A DNA stretch of 64,000 bases, taken from positions 62,001 to 126,000 of the forward strand of contig NW_026515516.1 of the NCBI RefSeq assembly GCF_014898815.1. The letters run 5' to 3'. Below are positions 12,632 through 26,947 of this stretch, piece by piece; position 1 is the stretch's first letter, and each line of letters begins with the position of its first letter. The stretch comes from Panonychus citri. Taxonomy: Eukaryota; Arthropoda; Arachnida; Trombidiformes; Tetranychidae. The notes beneath the pieces are model-generated. The model was not told the origin of the DNA. It was given only the letters and a program-made list of their open reading frames with translations, and did not search any database. The translations under genes were made by a program, and so were the position numbers.

Positions 12632-15600
12632 ATGATGATGATGATAACAATTGTGTCAATGTTGATGCCGATCTCGTTGATGATTGTTCACTGTTCATTG
12701 TGTTGTCTATCATTATTATCTTTAACTCTGCTCATGATACCCTCAGGCTTTGCTCACGATTGGCAAGCCTACAACAGTGGATATCAAGGTGACCAACCAT
12801 ATAATTACGATGAAGGGTAAGTTATCTAATCTTTTGATACCTTTCTCCCTCTCTATCAGTGATTACCTTCAATAAATGACAATCAATTACCTAACAATCA
12901 TCACCATTAATCAAAAAAACGATCATTAGTTCAATAACCAATAAGTTACATTTCTTATACACATCAACTACAATTCAATTCTGCTCACTGATTGATTAAT
13001 ATATTCAAATATTTGTCTCCTCATATTCCATTGTAATGTTTTCATTTTCTCAATCTGTTCCTCTTCCAATATGATAACTATGATGATAAATTCTGTAAAA
13101 TTTTGTTCTAAATTTTGTTTATTTTTCTCCCCTAAATTTTAGACGTGATATCGGCTTAAATATAACCCAAATATTGGATTCATTTTTCTCAAGTGGTTAT
13201 GATAAAAGAGTACGACCCAATTATGGTGGTCCACCAGTTAAAGTTGGTGTTACCATGCACATATTAACAATTAGCTCAGTATCGGAAGTTCAAATGGATT
13301 TTACAACTGATTTTTATTTTCGTCAAATTTGGAAAGATCCTCGACTTTCCTTCAAAGCAAGACCAGGTATCTCACAGATACCGGTTGGTGCTGAAGTAGC
13401 CGATAAAATTTGGGTACCGGACACTTTTTTTGCTAATGAAAAACAAGCCTATTTCCACGAGGCCACAACCAAAAATACCTTCTTACGGATAAGTCATGAT
13501 GGTCAAGTGTTTCGGAGTATCAGGTAAAAGAAAATTATTATTTATATTATTTTTTTTATGCTCCCTCTTAATCCTCTTAATCCCCTGAATGACCACTTTC
13601 TTTCTTAATCTGCAAACAAGAATAGAATAACTTATTTTATCCCACTTTTCTCTCTCTCTCTCTTTCCAAATTATCCAATAGGTTAACGGTAACTGCAAGT
13701 TGTCCAATGAATTTACAATATTTTCCAATGGACAGACAAAAATGTAACATTGAAATTGAGAGTTGTAAGTGAATTTCAATTATCTTTCCCAATGATTAAC
13801 TTAATTACCTTTACTGATCACCAATTAACTGTACTTGTTTGCTATTTATCTTCTCATTTGTAGATGGATATTCAATGACGGACATTATTTACAATTGGGT
13901 TGATGAAAATGCTGTTAGAATTGATAGTAATCTAATGCTTCCTCAATTTTCAATTGCCAGTAAACGTCAAAGCTGGAAATATGTACATTTAAGTACAGGT
14001 AAGTGGACCAATTAAAACAAATTACTGACCATCATTTGCCTATTTTCAATACTCGATAACCTTCAGTGTAAACATTAATCACTTACTCAATCCATTGGAT
14101 TATATAAAAAAAGTCAACATCTATTAGACCAACAAGTTCAATTTAAAATCCCTTAATCAACGATAATTACAATTACTCTACAAACTATTTGAACAACTTG
14201 TTTCTCCCTCAATTCATTAAAAAAACAAACATCACACCTTTCAACTCAATTAATTGAGATTCAAGTTTAATTAATCACTATACTAATTTGATCAATAGAG
14301 TTATATAAGATGTGTTGTTTGATTTCAACAAATATCTTCCATTGATTATCTCAATTGAATTTTAATATTTTTCTTTTCTTTTCAATTCTTCTATTCTTAG
14401 GAAACTATTCTCGTCTCATGTGTGAGATCCAGTTGATTCGTAGTATGGGCTATTATATGATACAAATCTATGTTCCAGCAAGTTTAATTGTGATCATCAG
14501 TTGGGTATCATTTTGGCTTCACCGTAACGCAACTCCAGCTCGTGTCCATTTGGGTGTAATAACCGTTTTAACCATGACCACCTTAATGTCAAGCACAAAC
14601 TCCCAGTTACCAAAAATATCTTATGTTAAAAGTATCGACGTTTTCCTTGGGACTTGTTTCGTTATGGTTTTTGCCGCTTTACTTGAATATGCGGCTGTTG
14701 GTTATATTGGTAAACGTATATCTATGAGAAAGAATCGTTTCCAACAATTAGCCAAAGCGGCTGAAGAGAAAAGACGTAAATTGGTTGAAGCGGCAGCCGC
14801 TGCTGCTGCAGCAGCGGCGGGATGTACCACTGCAGCTGAAGCAATTCATCACTCATCGGGTGACCAATCAATCAGTTTGAGTGGCGCTGGTGGTCATCAT
14901 ACAAATAATTTCAATGTTACTAACGCTAATACAACAACCACAACCACAACCAATAATAATAATACGAGTAATAATATTAGTAATAATAATAGTGTGAATA
15001 TAAATAACAATAACAATAATAACATGTTAACATCAACAAATGCCCCTACAACAGTATCCATTGTACCTTCATCAGTGACCGGAACTGTTGGTGTTGGTGC
15101 TTCAACATCAACTGCCTCATCATTTCAACATTTACAACAACAACAACAACAACAACAGCAACTATTACTACATCATCATCATCATCAACAAACAGGACAA
15201 AATCCTGTTGATTCAGCCTTGCATGGAAGTAGCCTAATTAGTAACAGTGTTTGTAGTGCAAGTGCCAATGTGGGTGTTAATAGTGTACCGAAACACCAAC
15301 AACACCAACACCAACAACACCAACAACAACATTCTCATCAACATCATCGTTCACAATTTCAACATCAACAATCAATTGGAACCTTAACAAGTGTCTCTAA
15401 TTTAGGTGGTGGACTAAGTGTACCTTCAGGTCTAGTTACTTACGATTCGGGTGGTTTAGTTAGTGGAGGTAGTGGGAGCCTCATGATGAATAATCCAGGT
15501 GAACTAATCAATTGTGGTGGACATGGAGGGTCAATGGGATCAATGCCATTGGGATGTTCAAGGGATGATCAAGATGAAACATTAATAACCCATGTTGGTC

Positions 15601-15776
15601 ACTATGCTACTCTGAGACGACCCTTATTAGAAAGAGGTGGCTCTGTGGGATCAACGTGTAGAGCATTGGCCAGTGGTCAACAACAAGGAGGAGGAGGTAA
15701 TGTTGGTGGTGGAATGGGAGCATCACAAGGTGTACCAGCCTCAAGTCAGAAACAATTTTTAACTCATCGACCTCAG
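12632..15776 (+). CDS. Rdl: RDL GABA-gated chloride channel subunit, first five coding exons (3' incomplete)
   Basis: This is a Cys-loop receptor forming GABA-gated chloride channels at inhibitory synapses, and a target of cyclodienes, fipronil and isoxazolines. Exons 12632-12816, 13143-13523, 13682-13764, 13864-13998 and 14401-15776 sum to 720 codons with matching GT-AG phases. Residues 1 to about 41 form a signal peptide. The ligand-binding domain includes the YDKRVRPNYGGPPV block and Cys-loop C196-C210. M1 is about 278-301, M2 about 307-327 and M3 about 338-361. The PAR motif at 307-309 at the M2 entrance fits an anion channel. At 2' there is His311 and at 6' Ile315, where most insect RDLs have Ala and Thr. 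The large cytoplasmic loop (about 363-720) is swollen by Ala, Asn, Gln, His and Gly runs. The exon ends CAG|gtaagc in phase 0 and the M4 exon is not found. RDL is preferred over LCCH3 or GRD by the M1-M3 wording. Confidence 0.93.
14761..15776 (+). repeat. homopeptide-encoding tracts in the Rdl M3-M4 loop
   Basis: Within Rdl exon 5 the cytoplasmic loop carries a poly-Ala run (about 14790-14820), Thr/Asn runs (14930-15025), a Gln run followed by His (15130-15190), a second Gln/His block (15295-15370) and Gly-rich blocks (15405-15560, 15685-15720). Codons are mixed within several runs (gca/gct/gcc/gcg for Ala), so the amino-acid pattern is not only DNA slippage. Confidence 0.85.
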
Positions 15777-18700
15777 GTAAGCTCGAAAAACAATTTAAAT
15801 ATTTTTTTAAACACATTATTCATTCATTTATATTTACACAATCGTTTGTTTGTATTTGCTTAAGAAAAAAACTCCAATATTATCTAATGTTTGCTCCCAT
15901 TCGGTGAAAAAATGATACATTTCTTTTCATCTTAGTGAAGAAAATTGATCAGGATTTTATCAATTATCAAGCATTTTGCTCTTCAAATTCAATTCTTAGC
16001 TTGTTTGCTCAATAATTGTTTGAGTTTTTCTCTATTCTTGTAAAGTTTTCACAATTCACATAAAAATTGATCTAAAAAAAGAAGAAACAAAAAAGAAATA
16101 AAGAAAACCAGGAAACAATAGAATATCTATCATGAACTTGAAAGATTATTTTCCAATTTCAAGAAGAATAAGAAAAATAATTCTTGGAAAATAGTAAATA
16201 TCTTTAAGATTTTTCTTTTCATTTTTTTTCTCCTCTCTTTTTTTCTATGATAACTTTTCATTCAATGTTCATATTTTTCTCTCTCTCTCACCATGAACAT
16301 CATGTTCCAATTGGTTATTTTCATTTTCTATCGATAGTCAATTGAGTGAATGTATTGTAAGGTTTCACTTAAACAACATCAATTGGAAAATATTATTTCA
16401 ATTTGTTTACCTGTAAAAGTCAAATGTTAATCATAAACGGACTCGATATTATTTCATATTACATTTATATTGTTTATTTTATCATTTCAAGTTTGTTGTC
16501 TTTTTTCGAGAACCAAACAAAAAATTTGAACTGTTCAGTAAGACGATAAAATTGCAATATATTTAGGTAAAGCCCCGAAACCTATTGAAATGCAAACAAT
16601 TATCTCCGATAATCATTTGCAATTAAAAGATGTAACTTTTACTGATTCTCTCTCTTTTTTTAAATTCTTTTCAATTGATTTACTACCAATTTGATTTGAA
16701 TCTCCAGGTTAATACTTGTATATAGAAATGAAGTATTGAGTATGAGATAGAGAGAGAGAAAGGCAGAGTGAGAAAGTGAGAGTGGGAATCTCAGGGAGGT
16801 AAAACATAAGCTTACTACCTTAAACTTGACAACAATTGATAAATTAAGAGAGAAAGAGAGAGAAAGATACAGATTAAGTTGGTGTATTGATCATGGTGGA
16901 AATGTTAATACTCATGATGAAGAATTGGAAAAAATTATTTCATGATTATCGTAAAGTAAAATCGTCTTGTATCAATGAAAATTCTGAAACTGTTCACTAT
17001 CAAAGTCAGTGTTAATCATCCATCTATTCTGTTTCCGTTTTCGTCTTTTTCCTGTTCATCTTCATCTTAATTTCAACTTTCTCACAATCAGTCTTCAATA
17101 AGGTTTCAATTTAAAGTACAAAGAATAACCCATCCAACCAAATCTTTCCGGTTGATAGACAAAAAAATAACCTACAAAACTACACTTTGTTACCTTGACA
17201 ACCTTTTTTTTCTCAATTTCTATCTCCCTTGCTATCATCCTTTACCCTGCAACAAAACCCACCGTTTCTAACAATCATGTTAATGAACAAGAACATAACC
17301 AATGAAACACCATGTAGTGTCTTAAGTACAACAGTTGATCTTTATCAAGGAATCAGGAAGAAATGATTTTCAATCTCTTTGTAAATTCTTGATGAAAACT
17401 TTGCTCATTCTCCTGAGTTTATATTAATACATTTTAAACATGAGAAGGAAAAACAATTGGTCATCACAAAAATATCATTACTTTCAGATTTTTTTCTTCT
17501 TCTCATCTTCCTCATATAAATTATCTATCATTTATCTGACATTCTCATGAATTTTCAATCTCTGTCAGATTTCATTTGAAACTTATCACAAGTAATCACA
17601 AGTATCTTTCATGCCCATGACTGAGTTTGTCATCTAATGAACAGAAAAAGATGACCATCAAAGGGAAGATGGAGAGAAAAAATCTAAAATTCCAATAAAT
17701 TACTACAAATTTTTCTTCGTCTTCAGAGATGAGAAAAATTTGAGTCAAATGAATCCATCAAATTATTACCATGATATCAACTTTATTTCTTCCAAGGGAG
17801 CGAAAATTCTGGTTTATCCTCAACCATCTTACCTTTCAATAAAATGTTACCTTACGAAATGCATTTGAGAAAATAAATTCAACTCGAGTCCACCCTGAAA
17901 GTGTTCAGAATATTGCAAAGTAGGAATCGTAACGTAATCACTGTAAATTGTATTACAGATTTACTGAAATATCCAGTCTCATGCTCTTTTTTCACCAGTT
18001 TCCTTTCCACTTTTCATCGAATTTAATATAGAAATAGATTGAGGAAGAGATAGAAAGAATAACTCCTCTTCATCAATTTCTATCAAGCTCATCATCTTCT
18101 CAACCCAGTTCACATAAACACACACACATACACTCCCAACACTCATCACCAATGGACTACATCAATCAAATAAACCATCGTGCAAGGATGTTGATGTTTT
18201 ATTGAAATTCCTCAAATAACCTTATCCAACTACCTTTTTTCGCCAGTTTTAACCTCATTCATATCATCAACCTTCATCATCCTTCCAACACACCATCAAA
18301 ATCATCTTTCTCTCAATCTTATTCTGTTTTTGATCCAATTTTATCTTCAATCTTTTTTCTGATGTCATCTTTTCTTTGCTCCATTTTCTTACCTTCTTCA
18401 ACCCATTCACAATTGCATATCGATAAAATTTCATGTATGAATTTATATCAAACTCTCTCTCTCTCTCCGTCTCACACTCACATTCATACCTTTGGTGATT
18501 TCCCATCTTTATGATTTAATTCAATTTCGCCAATAGTGTTGATAGAATTTTCCTGAACAAATTTTTCAACTTATCAAACAACCTAATCATTTGTTTTATA
18601 TTATGTTCATCATGATAATAATACATTGAAAATTTATCTTTATTCAAAATTTTCTCCTCTTCTATTGTATTTTTATCGATAATATCACAGAATTTATATC

Positions 18701-21700
18701 AGTTCCTCCACTTACTATTGTTTTCCTCCTTTCCAATAAATAATATTATCTTGCTTAGTATTAGATTTCACTCTTCATTATATAGTAAAATTTCACCATG
18801 GTAACTTTATTTTACTTATTAATGTTCACTCATTTTCTTATTCATTGTTTTATTTACCGTTTATAGTGAAAAGTATTGAAAGAATATTTCTTTTTATATA
18901 TTACAATAAACTTAATCATTTAATCAAATTAAAATCATTAGATGATTTATCATCTTTTCCATTCGCTACAGTAATTTTAATAATTGATATTTATTGAGCA
19001 TGGAAATGAATCGATTTTATTGAATTTGTTGGAACTATGAATTTGCTATCATGAAATTCAGTTGAGTAAAATTATATTGTCACAGATTTTGAATGTTTCT
19101 CATTGTGAATGAATTTTTTATCTCATATTTCTCTCTCTCTCTCTCTCTATTTATTTATTGTCTGTTTACATATAAATAGTATCAGTTTTGTCAGGATTCG
19201 ACATCATCAGAATTTCATCATGATTTACATACATTATTATCATGATAATGGTGATCATTTTGATGATATCGTCATTATTTCCTCTCTCCCCATTTCTAAG
19301 ACGAAACATTTTATCCTTTTCGATCGTCTCCCGCTTCTCTCTTTTTTGAATATAATCTCAATTCTCAGTCCATTAGCTATTGAATTGATTTGTTACCATT
19401 CCCATTGACTGACAGCATCATTTATTCCTGTGAATAGTTTTATAATGAAGAAACTATTAGAAGGAGGCGTAAAAAGGAGAGAGAGAGAGAGAGAGATTAT
19501 AATGATGACGCTTGTATGAGAGGCATAAAAGATGAGATAAAGGATAAGATGAAGAGTAGAGGTAGGAAGTAAATAGAATCTGTGAAAAAAACATATTTGT
19601 AACTATTTGTGTCAAATTGCTCAGAATACATTATTATCTTCCATTGATCATTTTTTCTTGTTTCGAATCTCTCACTTTTTTTCTGAAACAGAAAAAAAAC
19701 TATCCAGAATCACCTCATCTTGTACCTTCATCTGCATCATATTTCTCAATTTATCACGTCTAAATCATCTTTTGTCTTGTGACGATAATAATAATAGTAA
19801 TGGAAGAACTCATAATAATCCAAATGGTGATTACTATTCATAAGAAGAATCAAAATTCTCATGTTTATCATGGAAGATGCAGTAAAAACATAAGAATAAG
19901 TAGATGAATTGGTGAGAATTTTTCATCTCTCCTTCCAATCCATCAGAGTGATGATCATATGAGACATTTTTCTCCATATTTCTCATGATTCTGTATTAAT
20001 ATAAGCTCTTAGTTTTGGAAATCCATCGATTCTCATAATCTTTATCTTTATTGTTCTTATTTAATTGAAGTTCTAATGAAAGATGGAAGATATTTACGAA
20101 AAGAAATTCATATTTAATCCTAGAAAATGACAGTATAAAACGTGAACGATGATACAAATGCGAACGATAAATTTTGTAATATTATTATAACAATTTAATC
20201 CATTCATAATTATAACAACAGTCTTGATTTTCAGAGGAAATTTTCATGTTTCTAGTAATAAACTGCAAGTTTATTTATGCAAAGGGTTATCATTAAGCTC
20301 ATCCAATTAAAAGGTTTATATCTCCCTTTTTATCATGAATTATTACCGCTTTATATTCATTTGAATTCAGATTCTCACAGATTTTGAGTCTTTTGTTGAA
20401 AATAAATAACTATCATGAAGCTTGAAACAAAAAAAAAGATAACAAAGTTTTCTGTTAATATTTTCATTAATTAAAATACTCATTATCTAAATAGTGATTA
20501 CAAACTCACAGTTAATTCACTTCTTACCTTAAATATCAATAGTTTATCATTGAACTTGAAAATTTCACTATCTCATTTTGTTAATAATTAGATACTCAGT
20601 TTGTTTGGTTTTCATTTGAATTTATTTAATCAACATTATCAACTAATCATTTTTTTACTATTATAATACAATAAATGTATTATTAACCATCATGATGGAC
20701 ACTGATTACAATACCTTAATTTGTTTTATTAAACACTAGGAGAAATAGAAACTAATTATCTATTTAAATTATACATTGTATTGTATTCATTTCGTAAACC
20801 CAGGTCTGAACATTAATTCGAAGTCAGATTGATATCTTTTTGATGATCTTTTGCTTTAAATCAAATCAAAGAATTGACATGATTTAATTTAAGTACTTAA
20901 TTGGGCCGTTTTTTTATAAAATCAAATGAATTTTGTTTTTCTCTGGCAGTGTTGTTCAGACGATAAAAGACTATTTCAGTTTTTTTTTCTCAAAATAAGT
21001 TGAGAATGAAATGAGTTTTTATGGATAAAATCAGCAATTGCTCTTGGTGAGTCTCTTGATTCACCATTATCATAATTTGTAATCATTGTTTTTTTTGGTT
21101 TTGATATGTCTATTTACTGTTGGACAGATTTAATTGAAGTCAACAGGAATCATAAATGATCTTAGATGATCAGAATTCCCAAAATCGCATCATGTTCATC
21201 AACATCCTAATACAAACAAACAATGAAAATGTTTTGCTTGTTTTTCCATCTCTTCTCCCTTGTTGTTGATTCTTGTTTTTTTCCTTTATTTTCCACAACC
21301 ATTTTGCTAAAGCAAAAAAAGGCGGGATTCAACAAACAGAATTTATCATTGGTATCATCATCATCTTGTTCTTGGTCATCATCATGTTCATTCTTTCTCA
21401 GATCATTCTTATTTTTTTTTGTGATCATTTCAAAATATTTACTATCAGAATCTGCACTTTATCTCTTTCTCTCTCATTTTTCTTTCTTGCTGTTGGTCAC
21501 TTCAATTTCATCCTCAATCCTCTGGCTTAACATTTTTTCATGATAATTCCAAGATAGTTATAGCCTGAGAAAGACTAAAAAAGTTTAGCTTATTTAGAGA
21601 TCTGAAAAGCTCCGATTTTGTACTCGAAAATCATTGAAAAAAATAATATAAAAATATCATCAAACTGTTAGTGACACTTTGATAAATGCTGATTGTCCAT

Positions 21701-24700
21701 TTAGTCAGAGTATAAAAAAAAGTAAAGACAAACCATTAACATCCTAATCATTTCAGCTTGACCATTGAAACAAACAAATGAACTCTCTGAATATTATCAA
21801 GCCTTTAATAGTATATAAGTAGTTTTTGTTCAAACAGAAAGATGATCATCTTCAATGTATTAATATTTTATTATCTAACTATTATCAATCCCAATATCAT
21901 TACCATTATTATACTGTCACCATAATCATTAACATTAGTTTATCCTTAATGATTATCATACGAAATATACCTTAGACTAAAGTTATTTATCTTGTTTCAC
22001 AACTCGTGGTCATTTATAACGGTCAAGTAAAGATAATATCTCGAACCAAGTTATATATAAAACTGCATTAGTTATTATTAATAATACATAACCAATTTTT
22101 TTTGCTTTCATCAGAAATTGTAGTAATAATAACACAAATTCAATGCTTAATCTTTATGATGTAATCAGCTGATTACGATAATTATTATCATCAAGAAAAT
22201 AAACCCCACCCAAGTGTAATATTATTATTTTCAATATGCCAATCAACAAGTTCTCAATAATCTCTCTCATCAAGTTGATTCTCATATCTACCTTTTGATG
22301 AAATTAATCATATCATTGGTTTAATGATCATGATTTTCTTTTCCTTCATCATTTTTCTTCCTCTTTCATGATTCCCTAACCTACTACTACAATTTTCAGT
22401 AGCAAAAACCGTTTGTTATTGATGATAAATCACTTGGATAGTAAAGCAAAAAAAAAATAGGTAACACCAGTTTCCAACGATTCAGGAAATGGATTTTCGA
22501 AGTATAAAATTGTTTGTTGACTTAATTTTTCCATTCTCTTTGGTTGATTCAGTTTCCCCTGAAATTGTTTAAACTCAGTTATTATTGATGCTTTTTTTTA
22601 TCGTATTCAGAACAATAAAAAAGATTTTCATTTCTCACAATGATAATGATAATCATTGAATTCAACGGTACTGATGATGAAGCTCAGAGATTTTAAACTT
22701 GCAACAATAGGAAGTAAATTGAATTGAAAAAAACCTTCGTTAATTGCTATTGAGTTTACTTTTGGAAGAAGGAAATTACAAGTTAAATTGCTAATTGCGA
22801 ATGTAATTAACTAATTTTGCAAACTTTCAATTTCAGAAAAATTGATCGAAAATTTCATTAAAGTTTATTCAGTGGACGATTAAAATTTTAGGACAAATTG
22901 AATCAGCCAATGTAATTCAGAACATTGAATTCTCAGAGTGGATAGTTAAATACCAAATTATCTAACTACTAAATTATCGGGCTACTCAACTCACATCCAT
23001 AACCGATTCGAACTATTCATGATCGTGATAAAGATGGAAAATTCTGTCCCTAGTTGACTGCTGATTTTATTTGTGATTCTAACCGAAATTCATAATAGCT
23101 AATCGTTATTTTTTTTTTGGTGAAATTAATAACCAAATTTTGACGATGATTAAAGTTCCAACTCAATGAATATCCGCCATGAATAATGGAGGTAGCCTTA
23201 CGTGAACTTTTACCTATGTCTTATTGTAAAGAGTTGATAGAATCTCACCTTTCCCATTTTATCATTCAAGTCGCAATTTTGTTAATTTTATCCAATTTTT
23301 TTATCTCATCATCTTCATAGTGATTCCAATCCAACTATTGTTTCAGTTTCTATTGTTTTTATCATGGTATTCTCATGAGTCTCTGCCACTTTCCACTCAC
23401 ATTAACATTCATTATTTCACCTTCTTAACGTTAACCATTGACAATTGACTTTTAACCTTTATTATTATCATTGTTATCATTACAAACAATTACAATTAAG
23501 AGTTGATTGACTTTTACTTTTCGTTGTTATTAATGTCACAATTTTATCATCATCATTATATGTATTAGCTTTGACAATTGTAACATTTAATTGTTAGTGA
23601 GATTGAAGAGTACAAAAAAAATATTGCTCATAATCATCAATCGTTATTGTTGACTATTATATCTAAGGTGGATAAGTGTTTTCCATGATAATGATTATCA
23701 ATAAAAAGATGAAAGAATTTTTTTCCCTGATTTAGAGTCTAATTGGAATAGAGATAAACTCTTGTAATTAGTTGTAATAATAAATTCATCGTTAAAAGAT
23801 AATTAGTTTGATAATTATAATGACGGTGATAATTAGATTCCTATTCTGAAAACTCAACTTATTAATCGTCTACGGTTATTTGATTAAATGTTTCCTGTCA
23901 ATTGTTGATCCTATTGTGGATCGATGATACTAATGAAATAGCGTATTCAAAGGATTCTGTTTATTATCTTGATTATTTGGCATATCAGATAAGCTCTCAT
24001 GCTTTTATAATACAAAATGATGGAAACTTTTACCACAACTTTTCCTATCCTGTTCATTTTCTGGTTCAACCTGGAAATCGCTTGTTATTTATCTTTACAG
24101 AGGCAAAAATTGACTTTACCTGTTTTTCCAGGGTTAATCTTACTCCCCTTACATGGTAGATATTAGTGAATTTTTATTCTACCTGTGTGTTTATATATCT
24201 AATCTATAATATCCTAGGCCCTTAAGGCTTTGTTAACAAGATTTGAACAAAAACAAGAGAAATTTAGTCGATTTTTATTATGAAACAAAACCCACACACA
24301 ATACCTCAAACCTGCTAACATATAGAATTGAGTTTCACGATGATTAACAGAGATGGAAAAAGATTCGATGATGAAAAATAGCAAAAGAGAAAAAAAAATT
24401 GTCGAAAAAATCTCATGTGAGTAAAGGGAAAAAATCATTCGATTACTTTACCTTAAAAGTTACTTTCTAACTTACATTCCTTCCGTTTTCCTTTTCTCAT
24501 CATTTCCACCCTGTTCAGTTGGAATTTGATCAAGTAAGACAATTCCTGGTGATGATCATATTGACGATGGAGCTTCATCAGTCTTATCATCTTCGCTTTT
24601 ACCAATATATCTCCCGATTCTTACATGTTAACATGAACTCAATCAAATTGAAAATTGAACATGAAAGTGATAAACATGTGCTAATGATTCTGATGATGAA

Positions 24701-26136
24701 GATAAGATGAGAATGTTGAAAAGTTAATAGTTCTCATATTAAACCAACATTCAATTGCTATTTAATTTACATGTATTATCATATGATCAGGATAAATTTC
24801 ACAATCGTGATATCATTGAATCATTGATGATAAAGTGTAATACAAATGATATGAAGAGCTTGAGAAAAGTTTATCTTCCTCCCACGAATTTTAAATGGGA
24901 AAAAAACTTTAATTGTATCATTAATTATGTTTATTAACATGATCATTATGATGGCTTTTCATTATCATGGTGATGATTGAACATTCAAACTCTTCCTAAT
25001 TGAACAAACATTAATTTAAGCTTACATATTATAGCCCCTAATCTTAAGTGCTCTAATACTGTATATCCTCTGGTAATTTATATTACATATACCAGGAAAA
25101 AAAGTGAAAATTGTTCCATCAAAAAACTTATCATATTTGATGAATATTATCTGATGTATATTTTTGCCTCCTCATAGTAAATTCAACTCCCACTTGATAG
25201 CAAAAATCTATGATAAAAGCAACTCCCTCCCTACACCTTTTCTGTCAGCTTATCAAACATGAACAAAAAGAAGTGAAAACTTGAATAACAATAATATCTC
25301 AAAAATTCTGGTTCCCTTGAATTCTGTACATCAACATGATAAAATAATCATGATAACTCTGAATTTCTATTTCTTTTTTTTTCTTCTACTTTTCTCACAA
25401 CGAAAGTTTTGAGTGAAAATATTCTTGATATTTTCTCTATTCATAATTAGTTAAAGTTTTTTTCCTCTCTCCCTCTCTCTCTCTCCATGGTTATTGATAG
25501 GGTTGTACCTGGAATGATGAAAATGATTTGTGAAAAAAAAGAATAGAAAGATTTATATAGTTGAATGGTATTAGTCACGAATGTCATGTTTCTTCATCAT
25601 GAAAATTGTGTGGATATTTATTCTGTGAGTTGTGAACTTTTATTCATCATTCTTGTTTCAGGTTTTGGATCTTGATGAATTCGTGATTCATAAGAATCTT
25701 GTATTCTCATTCTCATTTTTATTCTGATTCGTATTCTGGTAGAATTGAAATGCTCACAAATCCAAAGAGATAAAGATGGAGGAAGAAAAAGGAAAAGGAA
25801 AAGAGATGAGCAGGAATAAGAGAAGTAAATGGATGACAATTTTACTCTATTCTAGAAACTTGAATCATTCTTCATGTACCTTTCATCTTCCACCACATAA
25901 TCCAATTGACCTGAACTTGAATTCTATCTAAATATTCATACACCATCACTTGCTCATCACTTTCTCCACATTTATAAATAAATATTATCGATTAAGAAAG
26001 TAAGATATCATAATGATGATTATCATCATCATCTTTTCTAAGTACTTTTCTAGTTTAAAAGTATAATGATTACCATAAGAATTATGATAAAAAGAAATTT
26101 TTGTAAAATATTTTTCAACAAGAGAATTACTGTTTT
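15777..26136. other. 10.4-kb stretch without recognised genes (probable Rdl intron)
   Basis: It starts at a strong donor (CAG|gtaagc) of Rdl exon 5. Read-through into it would add about 29 codons before a stop at 15861-15863. No M4-type exon, tRNA or other gene is recognised on either strand. Open frames at 19109-19408, 21223-21543, 23902-24159 and 24519-24710 have biased or patternless composition and resemble no family I know. Features are A/T homopolymers, CT runs (19131-19148) and CATGATAA words, including a full TTATCATGATAA palindrome at 19237-19248. Confidence 0.55.
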
Positions 26137-26140
26137 CTTT
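26137..26140. repeat. target-site duplication, left copy
   Basis: CTTT immediately before the TG of the 5' LTR matches CTTT immediately after the CA of the 3' LTR (37321-37324). Four bases is a usual length for Ty3/gypsy integration. Confidence 0.75.
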
Positions 26141-26944
26141 TGAAGGGTAGAAAAATACATTCCCCTGTAATCCCGATTATTTGGATCATTCAATGATTTC
26201 AAATTGATTTTATTTCTTTTTCATTTTAATTACTCTTAATTTCCTTTGGAAATCTTATTCTTTTTAGGTCAATCAAAACCTTCATTTTCATTACTTTTTA
26301 ATTTTCCTTAAATTTGGTAAATTTAGTAAGAGAACTAAATTCCCTTTCTTTTCTCTGTCTATTTTACTTACTTTTCAATTGTTTGAAAAGCCAAAGGTTT
26401 AACCTTATTATCATTTAATTTGCTTTTTTAATCTAATCAAAAGGCTAAGTCTCGACTATAGTCGTCATCTTGGTTACTTATGATTAACTTTTTATCTCTT
26501 TGTTTCTTATCATTAATATGATTTAACCCCATTAATTATCTTCCCCTTTTCTTTGTAATCTTTGATTAATTCAATGACTTCCCCCTTTTTTGATTTTGTT
26601 TAAAAACTCTTGCTGTTCCCTCTAAAACGAGAGACCAATTCTAACTCTGGTTCTCAAGTTCTAAGGAACATTCAGTTTTCTTCTTTAATAAAAGTTCTTA
26701 TTCTGAAGTCTTCTTAATCTAATTGTGATTGTTTGCAAAGTGATCATTTAATGATAGAAATAATTAGTGTAGGAATTAGTGACGGAACGTAAAAGTGGTT
26801 GTGATCCTTGATCGAATCTTCCCGATCTGAAAATTGTGGCAGATCGCATCTTCTGTCCTCGTTGTTAAGTTCATCTCTGAGATATTGAATTCTCAAATCT
26901 ATTCCATTGTGGAATAATCTCCTCAACTCAATCTAAACCCCACA
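26141..26944 (+). repeat. 5' LTR (804 bp)
   Basis: Starts TGAAGGG and ends CCCCACA. It matches the 3' LTR along its full length. An AATAAA signal at 26687-26692 is followed by a T-rich stretch, which could mark the R region end. The segment near 26580-26640 is identical in both copies. Confidence 0.95.
26687..26692 (+). promoter_or_regulatory. AATAAA polyadenylation signal in the LTR
   Basis: AATAAA in the second half of the 5' LTR; the same signal is at 37059-37064 in the 3' LTR, where it would serve to end element transcripts. Confidence 0.5.
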
Positions 26945-26947
26945 ATT

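Noticed and set aside
12598..12792. Frame starting at the ATG at 12598
   Set aside because: It is in another frame from the Rdl signal peptide and its product has no match to the receptor; the 12632 ATG gives a good signal peptide in the right frame.
14355..14400. ATG at 14355 as the start of the large Rdl-like frame
   Set aside because: The conserved sequence starts only after the AG at 14399-14400 and joins in phase to the exon ending at 13998; the bases before it are intron.
21223..21543. Overlapping frames of 106 and 85 codons
   Set aside because: Phe/Ser/Leu-rich translation of T-rich DNA; two frames are open at once, which marks simple sequence rather than a gene.
23902..24159. 85-codon frame with mixed composition
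   Set aside because: Looks more protein-like than its neighbours but I recognise no family, no splice context and no conserved pattern; not enough to call it.
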